In this document: one piece after another, positions 1-6,171 of the stretch
Numbering within the stretch: the stretch's first letter is position 1
Layout: the number at the start of each line of letters is the position of its first letter
Assembly: GCA_050874365.1 (NCBI GenBank)
Contig: JBNMKN010000023.1
Span: forward strand, 1 to 18,441
DNA from: Eshraghiella sp050874365
GTDB lineage: Bacteria > Bacillota > Clostridia > Lachnospirales > Lachnospiraceae
Length of the DNA stretch: 18,441 nucleotides
Reading direction: 5' to 3'
The notes under the pieces: model-generated
What the model was told of the DNA's origin: nothing
Databases searched by the model: none
What the model saw: the letters and a program-made list of their open reading frames with translations, nothing else
Program-made: the position numbers and the translations under genes

Positions 1-363
1 AGCTTCACCGTTATATGTTCCGGCAAAATCAAGGTTGATTTCGTCTGTGTCCGTTACTGCTCTGTCTGTTATATTATCACCGTAAGTAGCATACTGGGAC
101 AAAACGGTATCTTTATATGTCTGTAACTGGTCCTCTACCGAAGTAGGTGCATCCACAGGTATCTCATATCCCTTGTATTCTCCTACTTCAACGTACTGTG
201 AATAGTCAGGGAGTTCCATATAACTTGTTCCGCCAAGTTCGTAATACTGTAACTCCTTAGTCTCAGGTTCTTTATCGGTATTCTTACTCTTATCTTTGCC
301 GCATCCTGCGAGTGAAACTGCCATAACTCCTACTAAAAGAGCCGCAATAAATTTTCTTTTCAT
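1..363 (-). CDS. Trigger-factor/FKBP-like lipoprotein, C-terminus outside window
   Basis: The first 121 codons are visible; the gene runs off the left edge. It opens with a lipoprotein signal: MKRK, a hydrophobic stretch, then lipobox SLAGC with the lipidated cysteine at residue 21. A Lys/Asp/Glu-rich linker follows. Near residues 108-121 the segment DEINLDFAGTYNGEA resembles the start of the FKBP-type prolyl isomerase domain of trigger factor, so an extracytoplasmic peptidyl-prolyl isomerase or foldase is likely (inference from a partial domain). The ATG at 361-363 has an AGGAAAGAGAG ribosome site just upstream. It lies downstream of, and in the same direction as, the AAA ATPase gene, 99 bp away, and appears to have its own promoter in that gap. 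The isomerase assignment would change if the unseen part lacked an FKBP fold. Confidence 0.75.
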   Translation of the reverse strand, partial: MKRKFIAALLVGVMAVSLAGCGKDKSKNTDKEPETKELQYYELGGTSYMELPDYSQYVEVGEYKGYEIPVDAPTSVEDQLQTYKDTVLSQYATYGDNITDRAVTDTDEINLDFAGTYNGEA

Positions 364-413
364 CAAATAAAAATCTCTCTTTCCTGTTTATGTTGCATAA
401 AATGCACTTATTA

Positions 414-442
414 ACTCTAACATATAAGCCTTGAAAAATCAA
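414..442 (-). promoter_or_regulatory. Candidate sigma-A promoter for the FKBP-like lipoprotein
   Basis: On the minus strand TTGATT (442-437) is followed after 17 bases by TAGAGT (419-414). The -10 match is only 4 of 6, so this is tentative. Placement about 50 bases upstream of the lipoprotein start fits. Confidence 0.4.
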
Positions 443-462
443 AGGTTTTCACAAAACGTTCA

Positions 463-1806
463 CTATTTATCCAGAGAAAGATCTTCCGCTTCTATGGTCA
501 TTATGGTTTCTTTGTCCATATCTTTAATACCGACAATCCTTCCTGCCTGATTGGAAATAGCTTTTTCCAAAAAATTTCTGGCATCTCTTGCATTACCGAA
601 ATTCTCCGGCTTGTCGGCAGTTACTTTTCTGTAATACTCAAGAGTCGCTGCTCTCGCTTCCTCCGATAATACGTAATCCTGTTTGGCTGCCATGCTTTTG
701 ATTATCTCTAAAAGCTGTTCTGCCGTGTAGTCCTCAAACTTCATAAACTTATTAAATCTTGAACGGAGTCCCGGATTGGAATCAAGAAACTGCTCCATAA
801 GGTCTGTATATCCTGCAACAATCACCACAAGATTGTCCCTGTTGTCCTCCATTGCTTTTAAAAGTGTATCTACGGCTTCCTGTCCGAAATCCCCCTGTCC
901 TTTATTGGCTGTCAGGGTGTATGCTTCATCAATAAACAGCACGCCGCCGAGTGCGGTATCTACCACTTCCATTACTTTGGTTGCCGTCTGCCCGATGTAT
1001 CCGCTTACAAGTCCCGACCTGTCCACTTCCACAAGATGACCTTTGCTGAGTACCCCAAGGGAATTATAAATTCCTGCTAAAAGTCTTGCTACCGTTGTCT
1101 TACCTGTTCCCGGATTACCAGAAAATACAAGATGTTTTGACACGGTTGGTACTTTCATCCCCCGTTCTTCTCTTATTTTCTGGACTTTCATAAGATTAAC
1201 AAGGGTATTGACGTCTCTTTTTACATCATCAAGTCCTGTAAGGGAATTAAGTTCCTCCAGTGCCTCTTCAACTGTCTTTTTCTCTGTCTTTACTTCTTTA
1301 ACCGTTCCTTTGACATTTACAAGTCCGTATTCTTTTGCATTTTTTTCAAGCATACCTATATAGCCCGTAAGTATATCTATGAGTGCTTCTCCTGTTGTTC
1401 CGTCCCTTGCAATAAGTTCCTGTCCAAGATTTCTCATTACATTAATATACTTAGGTGTTCTTCTTTTATTATCTTTTACCTTGCCTCCTGCATCAGACAA
1501 TATAAAATACTTCATCGCAAACGGAGGGTTATCCTTATATGTTGGCTCCAGCAGATGTTCACTTGCAACTATGGCACGAAGCATGCCTTCCGTTACGTTA
1601 AAACCTGTTGCTTCTTTTATAAAGCTAATCTCCTGTTCAGAAAAAAATCCGTTGCCGTAGCCGATATAAGCAAGCAGCTTAAGCATTTCATATCTGACAT
1701 TCTCCCTGAAAGTAGTTGTCATTCTATCCTTAATTATTCCGTATGCCTCTATCTCATCCGCACATACGAGACATTCTTCAATATCATTTTTTAAATTCTG
1801 GTCCAT
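463..1806 (-). CDS. CbbX/SpoVK-like AAA ATPase
   Basis: A 447-residue AAA+ ATPase of the CbxX/CfqX type, the family that includes B. subtilis SpoVK and the rubisco activase CbbX. Visible motifs are Walker A GNPGTGKTT (residues 230-238), Walker B VLFIDEAY (289-296), sensor-1 region VIVAGYTD (328-335) and an arginine-finger region GLRSRFN (346-352). About 180 residues precede the ATPase core; part of them (RYEMLKLLAYIGYGNGFFSE) faintly resembles a TerB-like helical domain, which is weak. The start chosen is the ATG at 1806, preceded by AGAGGG, rather than one 20 codons further upstream: the longer reading would include AT-rich promoter sequence and has no ribosome site. The substrate is unknown. 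Because the genome appears to sporulate, a SpoVK-like role is possible but not shown. The gene is divergent from perR with overlapping promoters. Confidence 0.85.
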   Translation of the reverse strand: MDQNLKNDIEECLVCADEIEAYGIIKDRMTTTFRENVRYEMLKLLAYIGYGNGFFSEQEISFIKEATGFNVTEGMLRAIVASEHLLEPTYKDNPPFAMKYFILSDAGGKVKDNKRRTPKYINVMRNLGQELIARDGTTGEALIDILTGYIGMLEKNAKEYGLVNVKGTVKEVKTEKKTVEEALEELNSLTGLDDVKRDVNTLVNLMKVQKIREERGMKVPTVSKHLVFSGNPGTGKTTVARLLAGIYNSLGVLSKGHLVEVDRSGLVSGYIGQTATKVMEVVDTALGGVLFIDEAYTLTANKGQGDFGQEAVDTLLKAMEDNRDNLVVIVAGYTDLMEQFLDSNPGLRSRFNKFMKFEDYTAEQLLEIIKSMAAKQDYVLSEEARAATLEYYRKVTADKPENFGNARDARNFLEKAISNQAGRIVGIKDMDKETIMTIEAEDLSLDK

Positions 1807-1837
1807 ATTCAGCCCTCTTATAAATAATAATGAAACA

Positions 1838-1866
1838 ATTATAAACTTTATTGACATATAAATCAA
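1838..1866 (-). promoter_or_regulatory. Promoter of the AAA ATPase gene, overlapping the perR promoter
   Basis: On the minus strand TTGATT (1866-1861) and TATAAT (1843-1838) are separated by 17 bases, about 30 bases before the ATG. The element interleaves with the perR -35 at 1851-1856, so the two polymerases should compete for the same DNA. Confidence 0.55.
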
Positions 1867-1898
1867 TGATATGTAAAATAAGAATAATTACTATTATT
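1851..1898 (+). promoter_or_regulatory. perR promoter with candidate PerR box
   Basis: TTGACA (1851-1856), 17 bases, then TAAAAT (1874-1879). Directly downstream, over the expected transcription start, is AATAATTACTATTATT (1883-1898): a 6-4-6 inverted repeat nearly identical to the box in front of rubrerythrin. Fur-family proteins bind AT-rich dyads like this one, so autoregulation is the likely reading (inference). Confidence 0.7.
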
Positions 1899-1913
1899 AA
1901 TGTGAGGTGTTTT

Positions 1914-2327
1914 ATGCAAACGAAAACAATGAAAAAAAGCAGACAACGTGATGCGATTTACGATTTCCTCATGACAAGGAAAGATCACCCCACGGCTGAC
2001 TTTATATATGAAAATGTAAGAAAGACTTTTCCTAATATAAGCCTTGGTACGGTATACAGAAATCTTAATCTTCTTGTTGAACTGGGTCAGGCACAGCGTT
2101 TCTCAACTTATGACGGATATGATCACTTTGACGGCAATCCTGCCCCACACTATCATTTTGTCTGCAACAGATGCAGATGTGTCCTCGACCTTGACACTCC
2201 GGCAGATGACGGACTTGAGGCACTCGCTTCTTCATGCTTTGTCGGAAAAATAGAGGGTCACACAGTTCTTTTTAACGGCTTATGCCCGGCTTGTATGTCC
2301 TCAGAAAATCCTTCAGAAAATAATTGA
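1914..2327 (+). CDS. perR: PerR-type Fur-family peroxide sensor/repressor
   Basis: A 137-residue Fur-family regulator with an N-terminal winged helix and a C-terminal metal-binding dimer domain. Visible PerR features include the regulatory-site histidine in DHPTADFIY, the HYH motif, an aspartate at the position equivalent to B. subtilis PerR Asp104 (CVLDLD) where Fur usually has glutamate, and the structural zinc cysteines CNRC and CPAC. In PerR, metal-catalysed oxidation of histidines by peroxide releases DNA. The start is the ATG at 1914, with ribosome site GAGGTG; an in-frame ATT- or ATG-rich extension upstream to 1851 is rejected because the promoter lies there. It precedes rubrerythrin in the same direction and shares its operator sequence. 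Zur or Fur are alternatives, but the aspartate and the rbr neighbour favour PerR. Confidence 0.88.
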   Translation: MQTKTMKKSRQRDAIYDFLMTRKDHPTADFIYENVRKTFPNISLGTVYRNLNLLVELGQAQRFSTYDGYDHFDGNPAPHYHFVCNRCRCVLDLDTPADDGLEALASSCFVGKIEGHTVLFNGLCPACMSSENPSENN

Positions 2328-2347
2328 AAAAAATTTTCTATAAAGTG

Positions 2348-2400
2348 TTGACATTTTATTTTTTTATGTTATTATAATATCAGTAATGATTACTATTATT
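2348..2400 (+). promoter_or_regulatory. rubrerythrin promoter with second PerR box
   Basis: TTGACA (2348-2353) precedes TATAAT (2373-2378) by 19 bases; ATTATA at 2371 would give 17. The sequence AATGATTACTATTATT (2385-2400) sits on the expected start site and matches the perR box at 15 of 16 positions. Confidence 0.7.
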
Positions 2401-2444
2401 GATTTAGAAAATAAAAATTAAGAGACAAAAAGGAGAAATAAGTT

Positions 2445-2987
2445 ATGGCAAAATATGTATGTAGTGTATGCGGATATGTTCACGAAGGAGACGAAGCACC
2501 TGAGCAGTGCCCTGTATGTAAGGCACCTGCTGAGAAATTCGTAAAGCAGGAAGGCGATTTAAGCTGGGCATCAGAACACGTTGTAGGTGTTGCACAGGGT
2601 GCACCTGAAGATATCATCGCAGATTTAAGAGCTAATTTCAACGGAGAATGTTCTGAAGTAGGTATGTACCTTGCAATGGCAAGAGTAGCACACAGAGAAG
2701 GCTATCCTGAAATCGGTCTTTACTGGGAAAAGGCAGCTTATGAAGAAGCTGAACACGCAGCAAAATTCGCTGAATTACTCGGTGAAGTTATTACAGATTC
2801 AACAAAGAAAAATCTTGAAATGAGAATTGAAGCTGAAAATGGTGCAACAGCAGGAAAGACTGACCTTGCTAAGAGAGCAAAGGCACTCAACCTTGACGCA
2901 ATCCATGACACAGTCCATGAAATGGCAAGAGACGAAGCCCGCCACGGCAAAGCCTTTGAAGGCCTTTATAAGAGATACTTTGGTTAA
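2445..2987 (+). CDS. rbr: Reverse-type rubrerythrin (peroxide reductase)
   Basis: A 180-residue non-haem di-iron peroxide reductase that detoxifies H2O2 in the cytoplasm of anaerobes. The rubredoxin-like Fe(Cys)4 domain is N-terminal (CSVCGY at residues 6-11 and CPVC at 22-25), followed by the four-helix ferritin-like domain with ligands in FNGECSEVG, EEAEHA and DEARHG. This order is the opposite of classical rubrerythrin and matches the 'reverse rubrerythrins' known to be PerR-controlled in Clostridium acetobutylicum. The ribosome site AGGAG lies 10 bases before the ATG. Codon use is noticeably more regular than in the neighbours (GCA, GAA, AAA), as expected for a highly expressed gene. The promoter carries a PerR box and the gene ends at a strong terminator. 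Confidence 0.95.
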   Translation: MAKYVCSVCGYVHEGDEAPEQCPVCKAPAEKFVKQEGDLSWASEHVVGVAQGAPEDIIADLRANFNGECSEVGMYLAMARVAHREGYPEIGLYWEKAAYEEAEHAAKFAELLGEVITDSTKKNLEMRIEAENGATAGKTDLAKRAKALNLDAIHDTVHEMARDEARHGKAFEGLYKRYFG

Positions 2988-2989
2988 GT

Positions 2990-3128
2990 TACAAGCCATG
3001 CAATAAAAATAAGTATAGCCCGACGTGGGAGCTTGCTCAAACGAAGGGTTGTACTTATTTTTTATTATACGGCGACAGCCGTCCACCGAGCCGCAGCTTC
3101 TGCGTAGGCGAGGTGGGCATGGCTTGTA
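2990..3128. repeat. Structured intergenic element with 12-bp terminal inverted repeats (MITE/REP-like candidate)
   Basis: TACAAGCCATGC (2990-3001) is the exact reverse complement of GCATGGCTTGTA (3117-3128). Between them are further stems: 3008-3021 with 3046-3059 (14 pairs counting G-U), GAGC/GCTC inside that loop, CGGC/GCCG (3070-3073/3078-3081), CCACC/GGTGG (3083-3087/3112-3116) and CGCAG/CTGCG (3092-3096/3100-3104). The element starts two bases after the rbr stop codon and is richer in G+C than its surroundings. No target-site duplication is visible. It could be a non-autonomous mobile repeat or a structured RNA. Confidence 0.5.
3008..3065 (+). terminator. Rho-independent terminator of rubrerythrin
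   Basis: The 14-base arms 3008-3021 and 3046-3059 pair with two G-U wobbles and are followed by a T-rich run (3058-3065). The loop is long (24 bases) and carries its own small hairpin. The arms are flanked by A and T tracts, so it could also stop transcription arriving from the other strand. Confidence 0.65.
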
Positions 3129-3186
3129 TCCGGACAAATTTATTTGGATGGGTATTCCTTTTCTTATTGTTATAGGGGGATAGCGT

Positions 3187-3642
3187 TATTGGCAGAGATT
3201 TTCATGAAACTATTGGAATTTTCTACCTGCTAAATCAAAAATGATGATATGGGTAGAAAGTTTTTTATGAAGTCCTCGGGTATTTCTACCCTTTTTAATC
3301 AAAAACGGCGTTATGGGTAGAAAACTCTTCATGTTGCTCTAGGAAATTTCTACCTACAAAACCGAAAATGCTACTAACGGGTAGAAAATTTCTCATAAGG
3401 TTCTCATACATTTCTACCCATCCCAGTCAAAAATGCTATTGCAGGTAGAAAAATATCATTTGCCATCTTGTAATTTTCTACCTTCCTAAGCCAAATATAA
3501 CAGGATTGGTAGAAAAGTCTACACAAGCCTCCTGAAATTTTCTACCTCTTTAAGCCGAATACGGCGTTATGGGTAGAGAACTCTTTATGTTGCTCTAGTA
3601 ATTTTCTACCTCCATGAGTCCAAAATAGCATTATGGGTAGAA
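3187..3642. repeat. Array of 64-bp degenerate units with alternating GGTAGAAA / TTTCTACC half-sites
   Basis: GGTAGAAA or a one-to-two-base variant starts at 3252, 3316, 3380, 3444, 3508, 3572 and 3636, exactly 64 bp apart. Its reverse complement TTTCTACC starts at 3220, 3283, 3347, 3411, 3475, 3539 and 3603, the last six again exactly 64 bp apart. A degenerate first unit starts near 3187. The intervening 23-25-bp stretches are similar but not identical (for example AAAATG or ACGGCGTTAT before GGGTAGAAA). The last half-site overlaps the 3' end of the acetyltransferase gene. No open reading frame is supported here. The function is unknown. The 58 bp between this array and the preceding element (3129-3186) show nothing recognisable. 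Confidence 0.9.
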
Positions 3643-4071
3643 TTTCTTGGTAAAACAAATAATTCTATTCGCTTCTGTAAAATTCATTGCTTTATGAAAC
3701 CGGAAACTATCCATGTTATCTATTTCACAATCACTTGCAAACTCCTGACAGCCATTCTCTTTTGCCCATGCTTCACACTCGGATAAAAGTTCTTTTACAT
3801 ACCCTTTATTACGATAGTCCTCTTTTATAAAAATTCCTTCCAAGTAACCAACAGGAGTTGTTGATGTTCCCTCTACATAATCGTATCGTAACTGGCACTG
3901 TGCAAAACCAATAGGAATATCATTTTCATATTTTAAAAAGAATTGAGATTTGCCTTTAGAAATGATTTCTAAAAATTTGGCACTCAATTCATCGGCAGAA
4001 TGGCTACTCCACATCAGTATTGCTAAATCTGCCAGTGTTTCTACATCCTGCTTTTCTGCTTTTCGTACCAT
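3631..4071 (-). CDS. AAC(6')-like aminoglycoside N-acetyltransferase (GNAT)
   Basis: A 146-residue single-domain GNAT acetyltransferase. The central and C-terminal parts (TTPVGYLEGIFI, YRNKGYVKELL, CQEFASDCEIDN, FHKAMNF, then a terminal FTKK) follow the pattern I recall for AAC(6')-Ic/Ig-type enzymes, which use acetyl-CoA to modify the 6'-amine of aminoglycosides. Actual resistance activity is inference, since chromosomal relatives often have other substrates. The ATG at 4071 is preceded by AGGAGG. No convincing promoter was seen upstream. The last three residues (FYP) and the stop codon are encoded by a half-site of the neighbouring 64-bp array, so the C-terminus may have been reshaped by the repeat. 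It stands alone, 102 bp downstream of the metallo-beta-lactamase fragment. Confidence 0.75.
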   Translation of the reverse strand: MVRKAEKQDVETLADLAILMWSSHSADELSAKFLEIISKGKSQFFLKYENDIPIGFAQCQLRYDYVEGTSTTPVGYLEGIFIKEDYRNKGYVKELLSECEAWAKENGCQEFASDCEIDNMDSFRFHKAMNFTEANRIICFTKKFYP

Positions 4072-4173
4072 ATAAATTCCTCCTGATTTTTCTTATATAA
4101 CTTAAATATTACAGGCATCTACAACCTGCAAATCATAAATTTCATGCGTACCGCCTCACATAATCTTTATTTC

Positions 4174-4704
4174 CTACTGCAATATCTTTTCATTCGCATG
4201 AGCATAATAAATACGTTTGGGATTATGGCTCATAATAAGTTTCCAATCGGCTTTCAATGCTACATTTTCTTCATAGGCATCCAGATAATCAATAGGTTCT
4301 AAATCGCCTACAATGCATATTCCATTATCCAAAATTAAAGATATACTATCTTCACTATGACTGGTTGTAGGAATTACTTCTCCAGAGATTCCAAGATTTT
4401 TTAGAAACTCTCTGCTTTCTTGCCAACTGATAACTACAGCATTTTTTTCATCTATGGTTTCATAATTTAAGTGTTTGTCCCTGCTGTAAATTTCATCAGA
4501 ATAATGAATTTGTGAGCATTGTGTATCAATCACCAGAAGCTTTATCCCTTGCTTCATCAATTCACTGACTAAGCCAATATGGTCAGGATGATAATGCGTA
4601 GCCAAAATATACAAAATGCCCTTTACCTTTATGTTGTATTTTTTAATTGCGGCATAAAACGCAGGCATTGTTCCGGCATAATCGGTATCAACAACCAAAA
4701 CCAC
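4174..4704 (-). pseudogene. Metallo-beta-lactamase-fold hydrolase lacking its N-terminus
   Basis: An MBL-fold reading frame of 176 codons. The zinc-site motifs are intact: THYHPDH, TSHSED, VGDLEP and a late YAHANE histidine. What is missing is the beginning. The open frame starts with VVLVVDTDYAGTM, normally preceded by about 25-30 residues forming the first beta strands, and a TGA lies four codons before the only possible start (GTG at 4702-4704). No good ribosome site precedes it; the PhzF stop codon is 12 bases upstream. A deletion that joined phzF to the body of this gene is the simplest reading. Translational coupling to phzF could still yield a short protein, so 'pseudogene' is probable, not proven. 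The substrate is unknown. Confidence 0.65.
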
Positions 4705-4716
4705 ATTAAATCTTCA

Positions 4717-5499
4717 TTACAACTCTGCCACAATTTCGGAAACAGCAACCAACGCAGCTTCCCCGCTGATGGTAATTCTGTCATTATCCTGAAGGGTGCA
4801 ATGCAGATATCCGCCACGCTTTGAAGCCTGATATGCGTAAATTTCTTTTTTATGCAGTCTTTCAGACCAGTATGCCGCAATCTGGCAATGGGCTGACCCG
4901 CAGACCGGGTCTTCTGCTATGCTTAATTTAGGACAGAAACTACGGGATACGCAATCGGTATCTGTGCCTGAAGCCGTCACATTCTGGATTCTTCCCTCAA
5001 TTCCAAGCAAAAGAGTCTGGTCAGGAGTCATATTTCTCACAATTTCTTCCGTTTCAAACACACATATCAAATCCAGACCAAGTATGGCTTTTACAGGACG
5101 AACGCCAAACGCTTTTTCCATTGCGTCCGTAACAGGTATTTCATGCAGTTCGTAAGTAGGAAAATTCATTTCATAAAGACTGCCATTACGTCTGATTGTC
5201 AGTTCGCCGCTAAGTGTATTAAATTTCACTTCATTACTGTCCGGCTCATAATAATTCAAAATAACATACGAAGAAGCCAAGGTTGCATGACCGCACAATT
5301 CGACCTCCGTTCCCGGTGTAAACCAACGCAAATGATAGCCTTTTTCCTCTTTTACAATAAAAGCCGTCTCGGACAAATTATTTTCCATCGCCAGTTTCAT
5401 CATGGCTTCCTCAGAGGGCCAGCTATCCATTACACAGACAGCCGCCGGATTTCCCGCAAAAGGTTTATTAGTAAATGCGTCAACAATATATTGCTTCAT
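4717..5499 (-). CDS. PhzF-family isomerase/epimerase
   Basis: A 260-residue PhzF-family protein, a diaminopimelate-epimerase-like fold with two similar halves. Family hallmarks are the N-terminal VDAFTNKPFAGNPAAV, the catalytic-glutamate region NLSETAFI (residues 41-48), RWFTPGTEVELCGHAT, and the second-half motif EDPVCGSAHC. PhzF itself isomerises a phenazine precursor; most bacterial homologues, probably including this one, have unknown substrates. The ATG at 5499 has an AGGAG site seven bases upstream. It starts nine bases after the stop of the upstream GNAT gene, so the two are probably co-transcribed. The length is typical and the gene appears intact. Confidence 0.88.
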   Translation of the reverse strand: MKQYIVDAFTNKPFAGNPAAVCVMDSWPSEEAMMKLAMENNLSETAFIVKEEKGYHLRWFTPGTEVELCGHATLASSYVILNYYEPDSNEVKFNTLSGELTIRRNGSLYEMNFPTYELHEIPVTDAMEKAFGVRPVKAILGLDLICVFETEEIVRNMTPDQTLLLGIEGRIQNVTASGTDTDCVSRSFCPKLSIAEDPVCGSAHCQIAAYWSERLHKKEIYAYQASKRGGYLHCTLQDNDRITISGEAALVAVSEIVAEL

Positions 5500-5508
5500 T
5501 TTTTTCTC

Positions 5509-5991
5509 CTATAGTTTCAATAAATAAAGAATACTATCCCTGTCCGGATAAGAATATGGTACAGGTAATTCTTCTCTGCTGATTTTATAAAACCCGGCTT
5601 TCTCATAAAATCTATGGGAAGCATGGGCAACCGCCGGGGTGTCCAATATAATGTAGTGAACGTCTTTGTCGACAGCATACTTTAAGAGTTCGCTATATAA
5701 GGAAAGCCCGACCTTCTGTGAACGAAATTCCTTTTTCACAAAGAATTTTTTCATAACAGCACAATGTTTTTCTTTTAACATCAGTCCAATTGTACCAATT
5801 ACCCTGCCATCTGATAAAGCAAGCCAAAATTCACCTCCGGGTTGTTGATAGCTTTGGTGGATGTCAAGTAAATCCGGCTGTTCCTGAAGCGACAACCCAA
5901 TTTTTGCTTCACCATTTTGGATAGAAAGAATTAGTGAGATAATTTCATCATCAAATTTTCCGCTATACGTTTCAATTTTCAAATTCTTCAC
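5509..5991 (-). CDS. GNAT-family N-acetyltransferase
   Basis: About 160 residues with a GNAT fold. The central strand-helix MKKFFVKKEFRSQKVGLSLY is the acetyl-CoA pyrophosphate-binding segment, with the usual Q/R-x-x-G-x-G/A degenerated to RSQKVGLS, and the late HRFYEKAGFYKI matches the GNAT C-terminal motif. The substrate is unknown. The first possible start is a GTG at 5991; a TTG three codons later (5982) has a better-spaced GAGGTG site, so the true N-terminus is uncertain. It heads the unit GNAT-PhzF-MBL fragment, with a promoter at 6030-6058. Confidence 0.8.
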   Translation of the reverse strand: MKNLKIETYSGKFDDEIISLILSIQNGEAKIGLSLQEQPDLLDIHQSYQQPGGEFWLALSDGRVIGTIGLMLKEKHCAVMKKFFVKKEFRSQKVGLSLYSELLKYAVDKDVHYIILDTPAVAHASHRFYEKAGFYKISREELPVPYSYPDRDSILYLLKL

Positions 5992-6029
5992 CTCACCTTT
6001 AAATGTTCAAAATTTTTTATTGTAACTAT

Positions 6030-6058
6030 ATTATGCTATCTCTTTTATATAAAATCAA
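6030..6058 (-). promoter_or_regulatory. Promoter of the GNAT-phzF unit
   Basis: On the minus strand TTGATT (6058-6053), 17 bases, CATAAT (6035-6030), about 40 bases before the gene. A TGTAACTATA stretch at 6021-6030 resembles one half of the Rrf2-site sequence found further right, but there is no second half, so a regulatory link is weak. Confidence 0.5.
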
Positions 6059-6075
6059 TATGCATTTCCCCCTGT

Positions 6076-6171
6076 TTATGCCATTTTTTTAATACACTGT
6101 TTCGGGCAGATTTTTGCACATCTTCCGCAATGTAGTCAATGATTCTTGTCTGAGGATGAGATTGTCTGTAC
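6076..6171 (-). pseudogene. Remnant 4Fe-4S ferredoxin tail, in frame behind the PNPOx stop codon
   Basis: Reading on in the same frame after the TAA at 6172-6174, the DNA encodes SSDKNH, a TGA stop, then LHCGRCAKICPKQCIKK, MA and a final stop at 6076-6078. The CxxCxxxCPxxxC spacing is a near-perfect iron-sulphur binding motif, unlikely to arise by chance in non-coding DNA. It is best read as a ferredoxin-like C-terminal extension now cut off by two in-frame stops (see the PNPOx gene). Confidence 0.6.

Noticed and set aside
1851..1913. A longer PerR N-terminus starting at 1851
   Set aside because: These bases contain the TTGACA/TAAAAT promoter and the PerR box; the ATG at 1914 has the ribosome site and family-typical start.
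2314..2339. A possible terminator after perR (AGAAAAT / ATTTTCT)
   Set aside because: The stem is short and all A-T and has no proper T run, so it is not supported; read-through into rbr is possible.
2799..3137. A 112-codon minus-strand frame across the rbr end and the structured element
   Set aside because: Half lies antisense to rubrerythrin and the rest translates the hairpin element; no start site or family resemblance.
3187..3642. The array as a CRISPR locus, because TTTCTAC also appears in type V (Cas12a) repeats
   Set aside because: The conserved part is only 8-9 bp, alternates in orientation, and the intervening sequences resemble one another. CRISPR repeats are longer, same-oriented and separated by unrelated spacers; no cas gene is present.
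4095..4173. A terminator after the MBL fragment (GCAGG / CCTGT, 5 bp)
   Set aside because: The stem is too short and lacks a T tract.
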